From: Muribaculaceae bacterium
GTDB taxonomy: Bacteria > Bacteroidota > Bacteroidia > Bacteroidales > Muribaculaceae
Direction of reading: 5' to 3'
Assembly: GCA_017557625.1 (NCBI GenBank)
Contig: JAFYYG010000058.1
Coordinates: 1 to 64,000, forward strand
DNA length: 64,000 nucleotides
Position 1 is the stretch's first letter. Every line of letters starts with the position of its first letter. The notes beneath the pieces were generated by a model that did no database searches, had not been told where the DNA came from, and saw nothing but the letters and a program-made list of their open reading frames with translations. A program made the position numbers and the translations under genes. Positions 57,632-64,000 of this stretch are shown piece by piece.

Positions 57632-59158
57632 TTAACTGGCGTGTAGTGCTGCTCCTTGGCGATAATACTCGTCGAGGTTGTTGAGATATTCGCTCTGCGC
57701 GTTGTAGCACAGTACGAGGATTGCTACCATGACAAAAGCATAGATTATCATCCAGATGGTGAACGAGCGACGGTAGTTGCCGCGCTTCACGTTGAGCAGC
57801 ACATATAGGGCGATAATAACAAACAACGGCTGCAGAGGCAAGGCATATCGGCTCACCGAGCCTCCAGTAATGTAGGCTATAATCATAAACAGTGACAGCG
57901 GCCACCATGCCCACATTCCCAAATTATTGCTCTTGGGGTGGAGGATGGTGATGTAGAGGAAATAATGCAAGCAGGCTCCTCCCACGAAATACCACATAAG
58001 CCTGAAGCGTGGCAGCAAGTTGAAGATTGTGGCGTGAGAGTAATCATAAAGCCACGGGAAAGGTATCACATACTGCACACCTGCCGTCACAGGCAACAGC
58101 AATATACGTTTCCACTCAGGGTAATGGTAGTAATCGCCAATGATGTTGAAATAGGGCTGCTGCACGATGCCCACCTTGAAGGCGAGTGCCATAGCGTCGC
58201 CGCCGTCAACAGTACGGTATTGCTGCCCGAAGGAATAAGAGAAGATTATGCTGAAAGTAACGGTAAACACCGCTGCGATGACCGTCAGCAGCGCACCATA
58301 TTTCCAGTGTGCGCGGCGGTTGGAGAATGACATCATTATAGCTCCCACTATAGCGAAATAGGTGAAGTTGGTGCGGACAAGAGAAAGCAATAGGCAGCCA
58401 GTGACAAAAATTGCGATGTCGCGGTTGCGGTCACGCTTTGTCAGCGTCTCGCCGCTCGCCATCCCTGCCAGGGTGTAGCCCACGAGCAGGAGTCCCAAGG
58501 CACAGCCTGCCTCCTTCTGGATTCTCAATCCCTGCGAAATGAGGAATCCCATCAGCGACACCAGGAGCATCGCCGCAGTCGCGATTGTTGATGACTGAAA
58601 GTCCTCAAACTTGCGGCAGAGCATCCTGCATGCTACCATGCCGGTCATCACGATGGTAAGCAAAGTGAACATATAATTCAGTGCCAGCGGCCAGGCCACG
58701 CTCACTCCAAACAACTTCCACTGCCAAAGCATTAGCAGGGGCAATCCTTTGAACGGCAATTTAGGCGAAGCACATCTGCCGTCGTAGTGCGACAATGCCC
58801 AGGCATAGTAGCTTCCCGAGTCGGAATGGAGCTCGGGTTCCTCGAGCGTCTCACCCACATCGACGGTGCATGCCTTAATGCTCAGCACCACATAGATGGC
58901 AAGCAGAAAACCCATAGTCAGCAATAGCCAGTGCCCCAAGCGGCACCAGTAACGGCTGCGGGAGTAGATAAATCGTGGGATGAGATAGGCCACAGTCAAG
59001 GAGAGGATGATCGCTGTGGCATCCTTAAACTCAAAGACACTAATGGCAAAAGTTGCCATCAGCGCAAGAGCCAGCACCTCGCCCAGCAGGTGCATTATGC
59101 TGCCCGCCGAGAAGGAGTGTCTTATCCTCTGTGCCACGCTGTTCTCTTGATTGGTCAT
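57632..59158 (-). CDS. Polytopic membrane protein, possible GT-C-fold glycosyltransferase
   Basis: Encodes 508 aa from the ATG at 59158. About twelve hydrophobic segments. The first large extracytoplasmic loop has EPELHSDSGSYYAWALSHYD, an acidic motif in the position where GT-C enzymes bind the lipid-linked donor. A later loop contains RTVDGGDAMALAFKVGIVQQ. These features hint at a dolichol/undecaprenyl-phosphate-sugar-dependent enzyme, but no family is certain. There is a 3' spacer with GAGTAGTAGAG-type words before the C1 peptidase gene. Confidence 0.7.
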   Translation of the reverse strand: MTNQENSVAQRIRHSFSAGSIMHLLGEVLALALMATFAISVFEFKDATAIILSLTVAYLIPRFIYSRSRYWCRLGHWLLLTMGFLLAIYVVLSIKACTVDVGETLEEPELHSDSGSYYAWALSHYDGRCASPKLPFKGLPLLMLWQWKLFGVSVAWPLALNYMFTLLTIVMTGMVACRMLCRKFEDFQSSTIATAAMLLVSLMGFLISQGLRIQKEAGCALGLLLVGYTLAGMASGETLTKRDRNRDIAIFVTGCLLLSLVRTNFTYFAIVGAIMMSFSNRRAHWKYGALLTVIAAVFTVTFSIIFSYSFGQQYRTVDGGDAMALAFKVGIVQQPYFNIIGDYYHYPEWKRILLLPVTAGVQYVIPFPWLYDYSHATIFNLLPRFRLMWYFVGGACLHYFLYITILHPKSNNLGMWAWWPLSLFMIIAYITGGSVSRYALPLQPLFVIIALYVLLNVKRGNYRRSFTIWMIIYAFVMVAILVLCYNAQSEYLNNLDEYYRQGAALHAS

Positions 59159-59247
59159 TGTCAATGATATGAATTCAACTCGCAAAATTACGTTTTTATT
59201 CAGTAGGATGCAATTAAATATGCCACATTTGGTTATTTTTTCATCTG

Positions 59248-59375
59248 AAATTACCCAAATCTCGGTTTTTGAGTGAGATTTGGTGAGATTTGCGCAAGAA
59301 TTTACCCAAATCTTGGTTTTTGAGTGAGATTTGGTGAGATTTGCGCAAGAATTTACCCAAATCTCGGTTTTGATA
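59248..59375. repeat. 51-bp tandem palindromic repeat upstream of recF
   Basis: About 2.4 units. Each full unit contains the perfect inverted repeat CCAAATCTC ... GAGATTTGG (9-bp arms), plus a second GAGATTT and GCGCAAGAA. Units begin at the TTACCCAAATCT words near 59251, 59302 and 59353. It lies between the divergent membrane protein and recF genes. Confidence 0.88.
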
Positions 59376-59462
59376 GGTGTGATTAGGAGTGGGTAGGAAT
59401 AACTATGAGGGACAAGGAATGAGAATTATGCATTATGAATTGTGCATTATGAATTATTTTAC

Positions 59463-59470
59463 TACCTTTG
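59463..59470 (+). promoter_or_regulatory. Bacteroidota -7 box for recF
   Basis: TACCTTTG followed by CA, only 7 bp before the ATG at 59478, predicting a leaderless or nearly leaderless mRNA. No -33 TTTG. Confidence 0.55.
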
Positions 59471-59477
59471 CACTGGT

Positions 59478-60602
59478 ATGATACTGGAGCAGATTTCCAT
59501 ATTGAACTATAAGAACATCGCCGAGGCGCAGTTGCAGTTCTCGGGGAAGGTTAATTGCTTGATAGGCAATAATGGTATGGGCAAGACTAATGTGCTTGAT
59601 GCCATTTATTACCTGAGCTACTGCCGCAGCTTCACCAGCAGCAACGAGCATAGCGCCGCCATCAATCACGACGCGCAGTTTCTGATGTTGCAAGGCCGTT
59701 ACAGCCGCAAGGGGTCGCCTGAGGAAATCTCGCTGAGCGTGCAGCGCGGCAAGCGTAAGACGGTGAAGCGCAACGGCAAGGACTACAAGCGGCTGAGCGA
59801 ACACGTGGGTCTGCTGCCGCTAGTGATGATTTCGCCTCTCGACGCTGACTTGATACGTGGCGGTGGCGAGGAGCGGCGTCGGCTCATGGACCAGATTATC
59901 TCGCAGGGCAACCGCCAGTATCTTGATGCCCTCATCCGCTACAACAAGGCTCTGGAGCAGCGTAACTCAATGATAAAGAACGACTACCGCGACCCGTTGC
60001 TCTATGAGACGGTGGAACAGGTTATGGACAGCACCGCCTCACTGCTGCATCAGGCACGAAGGCAGTGGCTCGAGGAGTTTGCCCCAATCTTTATGCGCTA
60101 CTATCAGGCGATAGCCGGTGATGGCGAGAAGGTGAGGCTTAGCTATAAGAGCCACCTCAGCGAACTAACAATGCAGCAGTTGCTCAACGCTAACCGCGAC
60201 CGCGACATGATAATGGGCTACACCACGCGTGGCGTGCATCGTGATGACATAGAGCTGTGGCTCGGTGACCATTCCATGCGCAAGACGGGGTCGCAGGGAC
60301 AGTGCAAGACCTACACCATCGCGCTCCGCATGGCGCAGTTTGAGTTCTTGAAGAAATACACTGGCACAACGCCTATCCTGCTCCTCGATGACATCTTTGA
60401 CAAACTCGACGAGCAGCGCGTGGTGAGCATTATTAACGTGGTGAGCAACAGCCAGGACTTCGGGCAGATTTTCATCACCGACACCAACCGCACCCACCTC
60501 GACGAGATAATCTCAATGATGAGCGGTGACTACGCCATGTTTATAGTGGAAAACGGAAATATAACCCCTATAGCTAGCCGACAGGAGGAGGCACAAAAAT
60601 GA
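59478..60602 (+). CDS. recF: DNA replication/repair protein RecF
   Basis: Encodes 374 aa from the ATG at 59478 (MILEQISILNYKNI), directly after the promoter box; an upstream in-frame ATG lies in the word repeat. RecF is an SMC-like ATPase that loads RecA at gapped DNA. Walker A GNNGMGKTNVLDAIYYLSYC (residues ~30-49), signature/D-loop GSQGQCKTYTIALRMA, and Walker B TPILLLDDIFDKLDEQR are present. The length fits. The downstream DUF721 gene starts inside the stop (ATGA). dnaA and gyrase genes are not nearby. Confidence 0.95.
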   Translation: MILEQISILNYKNIAEAQLQFSGKVNCLIGNNGMGKTNVLDAIYYLSYCRSFTSSNEHSAAINHDAQFLMLQGRYSRKGSPEEISLSVQRGKRKTVKRNGKDYKRLSEHVGLLPLVMISPLDADLIRGGGEERRRLMDQIISQGNRQYLDALIRYNKALEQRNSMIKNDYRDPLLYETVEQVMDSTASLLHQARRQWLEEFAPIFMRYYQAIAGDGEKVRLSYKSHLSELTMQQLLNANRDRDMIMGYTTRGVHRDDIELWLGDHSMRKTGSQGQCKTYTIALRMAQFEFLKKYTGTTPILLLDDIFDKLDEQRVVSIINVVSNSQDFGQIFITDTNRTHLDEIISMMSGDYAMFIVENGNITPIASRQEEAQK

Positions 60603-60889
60603 AACGCACCGAAGCAAAATCGATAGCCGAGATAATTGGCGACTTCATGCAACAAGAAGACATCGAGGATGCCGTGCTCGAACAGAAAGCATTGAGGCTG
60701 TGGCATCAAGTGGTGGGCCCTGGAGTGAACCGCATGACCACCGAGCGATATGTGGAGAATGGCGTGATAACAGTAAAAATATCCTCTGCTGCCCTCCGCA
60801 ACGACCTTATGCTCTCTCGCACAGCAATCATCGCCCAGCTCAATCAGTTGGTGGGAAAACCTGTGATTAGAGAGATAATCTTTAGGTGA
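60599..60889 (+). CDS. DUF721 (DciA-like) protein
   Basis: Encodes 96 aa. It overlaps recF by 4 bp (ATGA), so it is translationally coupled. Short DUF721 proteins with the pattern ALRLWHQVVGPGVNRMT ... KISSAALRNDLMLSR belong to the DciA-like family, some members of which help load the replicative helicase DnaB. Pairing with recF is common in Bacteroidota. The size and the hydrophobic LNQLVGKPVIREIIF end are typical. Confidence 0.85.
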   Translation: MKRTEAKSIAEIIGDFMQQEDIEDAVLEQKALRLWHQVVGPGVNRMTTERYVENGVITVKISSAALRNDLMLSRTAIIAQLNQLVGKPVIREIIFR

Positions 60890-60898
60890 GAGTGGAAA

Positions 60899-60983
60899 GT
60901 GAAGAGTGAAGAGTGAAGAGTGAAGTGTGATGTGTTAAGACATCAGACGGTGTCCGACCAAGTCCGACCAAGTCCGACACCAT
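60899..60983. repeat. Word-like spacer repeats after the DUF721 gene
   Basis: GTGAAGAGTGAAGAGTGAAG (8-bp units) followed at about 60954-60983 by AAGTCCGACC (10-bp units, three copies). No ORF; both are the kind of array found in other spacers here. Confidence 0.75.
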
Positions 60984-61013
60984 CCGCGACCTTTTCCGAA
61001 TTACTATGAAAAA

Positions 61014-62462
61014 TCAATAAGCCAAAGTTACAACATTAAAGTTCTCATATCGTAAATTATCCAACACAATTTTTAATGCTCCAAAGAGAGTGTGACGGTC
61101 AACATGTATCATGATATCATTATGCGTGTATAAACGATGTGCTTCAATCTGAGCCATTAACCTTTTTGTCAATAAAAGTGACCCTCTGAAATCATTCATG
61201 GCTATACCCATATAATCATTCGGTCCCAACTCAAACTTGTATGGTTGATTTCTATCAATACCACACAGCTGAACCATTTTTTTATAATTATCATTGGAGA
61301 ACAGCCCATCAATATTATCCTTAGGATAATCCTCATCTTGATAAAATTTTCTAAGCACTCCTTCGTTCATTGTCATGGTGAAATCAGCCCAAATACCGTC
61401 ACGGCGACTGGATGAGAGATCGATGGTGAGCAATGGATCATACCAAAGGGGATTAATGAAATCTTCCTTTAAATCACACCATGGGAAAAAAGATAAGTTA
61501 TCCTGCTGTCCTGTAATCTCACCATGACTATAAAAGTCAACACCTGGTGACATGTCTTCACTTGGGAACAATGAGTTGAAAACCATCACCGAATCAGTAC
61601 TCGTCACATCGTCAAAACAATATGTGGATATATAACAATTCTGCATCATAGTGAGGGCGTCAATCACATCACCACAATCCACATTGTCCATTGCCTTGAG
61701 AATAAAGATGGCATGAGATGCCTCACGATCTTGTCTATTTCTTATTCTTATTTCATTTACCTTGGCGCTAAATTCTGCATCACTTATATTGCCTTGATTC
61801 CACTCTTGTTTGTAGCGTGATATTTCTCGTAACAAAGGCTCATTCTTTGAAGCTACCACATTCTGTAGCTCACGTCTCCAATCAACAATCTTATCATCAG
61901 TAGCAGGTAATGATACACGCCTCACCTTATTATCTCCCTGAATGTGCCTACCATTGCTACCTAACGCATTTTTCTTGCCATCATAGAAATAGATGTGCCT
62001 GTTCAAAGCTTTACCACTAGCATCACGTTCTGTGTCTAAAATAATAGTCGTCACATCACGTGCTAGAGCAGTGCTATTTAAGTATATATATTCCTCTTCA
62101 ACTTCAACTTCCTCGTAGAGTTCCTCAGCAGCTTTTTCTTTTTCAATCTTTATACCATTTAAGATTTCATCATATTTACTAAAGTCGGCCCTTTGTCGGA
62201 CATCATTATAAGAATCTATTAAGGCCGTTTCATCATAATCTGCTGCTGGATCATTAAAGTCATCTACAACAACTATACTCCCTGGAACACCCAAACAAAT
62301 TTCCACAGCATTTGTAATCTTCGTTTGTGAGTCTGAGCCGGATTCTACTTCTTCAGCTGATGATGTCGATGAACTTGACTCTTCTGAGCCACTTGAGCCC
62401 TTGCTGCCTTTACAGCCTAAAAGAATCAGAAAAAAAGCGAGTAATAATAATCTGATTTTCAT
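61014..62462 (-). CDS. Large lipoprotein of unknown function
   Basis: Encodes 482 aa. A short hydrophobic leader and the lipobox LILLGC (Cys17) predict a lipoprotein, followed by a Ser/Glu-rich linker (SSGSEESSSSTSSAEE). The middle (residues ~60-430) has WRRELQNVVASKNEPLLREI and CFDDVTSTDSVMVFNSLFP but no motif I recognise. The last ~45 residues (LMAQIEAHRLYTHNDIMIHV, then FGALKIVLDNLRYENFNVVTL) resemble the ExbD/TolR periplasmic domain in pattern, which would be unusual in a lipoprotein. A promoter lies 66 bp upstream. Codon use is AT-rich compared with neighbours. Confidence 0.7.
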   Translation of the reverse strand: MKIRLLLLAFFLILLGCKGSKGSSGSEESSSSTSSAEEVESGSDSQTKITNAVEICLGVPGSIVVVDDFNDPAADYDETALIDSYNDVRQRADFSKYDEILNGIKIEKEKAAEELYEEVEVEEEYIYLNSTALARDVTTIILDTERDASGKALNRHIYFYDGKKNALGSNGRHIQGDNKVRRVSLPATDDKIVDWRRELQNVVASKNEPLLREISRYKQEWNQGNISDAEFSAKVNEIRIRNRQDREASHAIFILKAMDNVDCGDVIDALTMMQNCYISTYCFDDVTSTDSVMVFNSLFPSEDMSPGVDFYSHGEITGQQDNLSFFPWCDLKEDFINPLWYDPLLTIDLSSSRRDGIWADFTMTMNEGVLRKFYQDEDYPKDNIDGLFSNDNYKKMVQLCGIDRNQPYKFELGPNDYMGIAMNDFRGSLLLTKRLMAQIEAHRLYTHNDIMIHVDRHTLFGALKIVLDNLRYENFNVVTLAY

Positions 62463-62528
62463 GATGAACTTATTGTTTTTAGGTTGATAAATATGTTTTA
62501 AAAATCAAAGCAATTTTTTTGTGATTGG

Positions 62529-62560
62529 CAAAGTTACAATATTTTTCACTAATTTACAAA
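62529..62560 (-). promoter_or_regulatory. Promoter of the 482-aa lipoprotein gene
   Basis: Minus strand: TTTG (62560-62557), 20 nt, TAACTTTG (62536-62529). Confidence 0.75.
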
Positions 62561-62611
62561 TGAGGCATGAAAACATCTCATTTTAGTAGTTAAGGGAGAT
62601 TGTGTTTAGGT

Positions 62612-62643
62612 GATAAAAAGATTATCGCGGCAGAGCCGCGATA
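62612..62643 (-). terminator. Terminator of the 93-aa membrane protein gene
   Basis: TATCGCGGC / GCCGCGATA perfect 9-bp arms with a 3-nt loop, followed on the minus strand by ATCTTTTT. Confidence 0.7.
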
Positions 62644-62688
62644 CAGGGAACCTCTTAAGATTCACTTATTGCAGTTTCATTCTTTAGG

Positions 62689-62970
62689 TTACTTGGTGTC
62701 TTCCTTCTCTTCTTTTTCCTCTTTTTCATCTTCGTCTTCTTCTTCGTAGGTGCCGTATTGTTCTTCTTCACGGCGCTGCTGGAGCTGTTCTTTTTTGCGA
62801 AGGGAGAGGTATAGCAGCAGGATGATGATAAGACTTATGCCTATGATGCCGAAGTAACGTAAATAATTACCTTGTGCTAAATTGTCGCGGCCTATCCAAG
62901 CCATTACTGCGAGATAGGCGAGCATGATGATGGGGAACACTACCGATTTCTTGATTTTACTCTTGCTCAT
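62689..62970 (-). CDS. Small two-helix membrane protein with acidic tail
   Basis: Encodes 93 aa. Hydrophobic segments at about residues 10-25 and 38-57 (FGIIGISLIIILLLYLSL), a basic KKEQLQQRR turn, then an acidic tail of Glu/Asp/Lys (EEEDEDEKEEKEEKEDTK). Function unknown. Its start overlaps the end of the exonuclease gene by 14 bp, so they are cotranscribed. Confidence 0.75.
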   Translation of the reverse strand: MSKSKIKKSVVFPIIMLAYLAVMAWIGRDNLAQGNYLRYFGIIGISLIIILLLYLSLRKKEQLQQRREEEQYGTYEEEDEDEKEEKEEKEDTK

Positions 62971-63592
62971 TGTCTTCGTTAATTATATATGGTGATAGAT
63001 TGGGGTTGAATAGTCCGTCTTTCAGATAGTTGTAGATTTTGAGGCATGCCCATGCATCAACGGCGCCGTAGTTTTGCTGCGCTGGCGTGAGTTCGGGAGC
63101 CTCCCAGTTGGTGAGTTGCTGTCCCTTGGCGATTTTCTCGCCGAATAGGATGGCGTAAATCTTTTGCAGGCTGATGTCGGTGATGCAGAATTGTCCCACA
63201 ATCTCTTGCAGATCGATAAACCCCTGTGGCTCATGGCAGTTGTCAAACTTGCTCATTATCTTGAAGTCGTCGTGCAGCGAGAGTCCCACCTTTTGGTGAG
63301 TTGGGTCGGCGAGATATTGAGCCAATTCTTGCGGCATTCCAATCTTGCAGGTGCGGAAGAGGAAGCATTCGCTGGAGGTGGAGATTTGCATTAGGGCGGT
63401 CTTGTGCACCACTCCTTTTCGGAATGAAGGCCTTGTTTCGGTGTCAAAACCCACGATGTCGTGGTTAGTCAGCACTCTTATTGCCTCTTTGACGTGAAAT
63501 ATTGAGTCGATGACGTGAATGTCGCCAGGGAAAATTACCTGCGGCATACTCTGAATGATGGTTTTGTCAATCGAAATCTTCAATTTTTCCAC
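62957..63592 (-). CDS. 3'-5' exonuclease domain protein (RNase D/DEDDy-like)
   Basis: Encodes 211 aa. DEDD motifs: VGFDTETRPSFRKG (ExoI), a D in LSLHDDFKIMSKF (ExoII), and NYGAVDAWACLKIY (ExoIII with tyrosine). These degrade RNA or DNA from the 3' end. There are no HRDC domains, so it is a compact single-domain enzyme of the kind common in Bacteroidota. TACTTTTG lies 34 bp before the ATG. It precedes a small membrane protein gene by overlap. Confidence 0.88.
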   Translation of the reverse strand: MEKLKISIDKTIIQSMPQVIFPGDIHVIDSIFHVKEAIRVLTNHDIVGFDTETRPSFRKGVVHKTALMQISTSSECFLFRTCKIGMPQELAQYLADPTHQKVGLSLHDDFKIMSKFDNCHEPQGFIDLQEIVGQFCITDISLQKIYAILFGEKIAKGQQLTNWEAPELTPAQQNYGAVDAWACLKIYNYLKDGLFNPNLSPYIINEDNEQE

Positions 63593-63625
63593 TATTTATT
63601 ATCCTTACAACCTTTTTGAGTAGTG

Positions 63626-63633
63626 CAAAAGTA
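63626..63633 (-). promoter_or_regulatory. Bacteroidota -7 box for the exonuclease gene
   Basis: TACTTTTG followed by CA on the minus strand, 33 bp before the ATG. No -33 TTTG. Confidence 0.5.
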
Positions 63634-63676
63634 ATAAATTAAATTTTAAGAGCAATAAAAAGTGAGGATTTTAACA

Positions 63677-64000
63677 TTAATCTTCTTCGTTGTTCTCATC
63701 ATCGCTTTCGTCTTGTGATTCTTCGGGGACAGGGTTCTTTATTGAGGACACCTTGGGGATGGTACCCTTGGAGTTGAGGCCTTTGTAGGCTCGCGACATC
63801 ACATCGAGATTGATGGTGATGTCACGGTTCACCCGACGTGGGGTGTCGCTTAAGGTGTGGGAGAATAGCCACTGGTAGGTCTGCTCAAGGTAGTAGATTC
63901 GTGCCAGAGCACCGTGGTTGGCACCTGGCAGCCAGTCAAATCGCAGCAGCTTGTCGTTGCCCTGCTCTTGCAGCGCGTTAACCACTTTCTTTGACTGTCC
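63677..64000 (-). CDS. Alpha/beta-hydrolase C-terminus (5' partial)
   Basis: The frame is open to the window edge, so only the last ~107 residues are visible. GQSKKVVNALQEQGND and FDWLPGANHGALARIYYLEQ look like the end of a serine hydrolase, with the catalytic His in GANHG. ITINLDVMSRAYKGL and an acidic tail (PEESQDESDDENNEED) follow. The nucleophile and acid lie outside the window, so substrate and family (esterase, S9-like peptidase) stay open. Confidence 0.65.
   Translation of the reverse strand, partial: GQSKKVVNALQEQGNDKLLRFDWLPGANHGALARIYYLEQTYQWLFSHTLSDTPRRVNRDITINLDVMSRAYKGLNSKGTIPKVSSIKNPVPEESQDESDDENNEED

Overview
The window looks like chromosome of a gut-type member of the Bacteroidales (phylum Bacteroidota). 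The main evidence is the Bacteroidota promoter signature: TTTG about 19-20 nt upstream of TAnnTTTG, seen before tRNAs, protein genes and RNA candidates. A C-terminal type IX secretion (T9SS) sorting domain, SusE/F-like and dockerin-type secreted proteins, the gene order mnmG-apt-uvrC, luxS and ATP-dependent PEP carboxykinase agree with this. I cannot fix the family from sequence alone; Prevotellaceae or Muribaculaceae are plausible. There is no rRNA operon, CRISPR array, phage module or complete insertion sequence.

Layout. 1-5.2 kb: cell-surface proteins (dockerin-type, beta-barrel, two small secreted repeat proteins, a GH3 enzyme) with aroK and tcdA. 5.2-6.2 kb: reverse rubrerythrin and a very short stand-alone rubredoxin-like protein. 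6.4-13 kb: a lipoprotein, a glycosyltransferase carrying an in-frame palindromic repeat, exported flavodoxin, radical SAM enzyme, LD-carboxypeptidase, BASS-type transporter and SPOUT methyltransferase. 13.3-16.3 kb: a structured RNA candidate, a T9SS cargo protein, a HELGH/zinc-ribbon protein and a 271-bp MITE-like element. 16.4-17.7 kb: ECF sigma factor pair and tRNA-Tyr. 18.1-23.9 kb: a block of poorly characterised genes on the minus strand (HD, SprT-like, N-formylglutamate amidohydrolase-like, two unknowns, an AAA+ ATPase, another unknown). 23.9-24.9 kb: gene-poor, AT-rich, with a promoter-to-terminator transcription unit lacking a long ORF. 24.9-31.4 kb: glycosyltransferase, uvrC, apt, mnmG, ybeY. 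31.5-35.4 kb: a stand-alone reverse transcriptase with a structured leader, lying between an intact C69 peptidase gene and a decayed fragment of a second copy. 35.5-48.9 kb: tRNA-Leu, pckA, a ThrRS-like/uridine-kinase fusion, two TPR genes, tRNA-Pro, a GNAT-like protein, pgi, rimO, ftsY. 49-54.5 kb: luxS/mtnN, a LytTR two-component pair, a YfgM-like TPR protein with an extra membrane hairpin, pyrH. 54.6-56.1 kb: a second copy of the structured RNA and another secreted protein. 56.1-64 kb: exported C1 peptidase, polytopic membrane protein, recF with a DUF721 gene, a lipoprotein, a DEDD exonuclease and the 3' end of a hydrolase.

The two most noteworthy items are (i) the reverse-transcriptase cassette, which has its own promoter, a roughly 260-nt hairpin-bearing leader and a terminator, an arrangement like that of defence-associated reverse transcriptases; and (ii) the paired ~200-nt RNAs at 13.3 and 54.6 kb, whose stems are preserved by compensatory changes and which each end in a terminator just before a secreted-protein gene. 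Spacers are also rich in short word-like tandem repeats that sometimes run into gene 3' ends.
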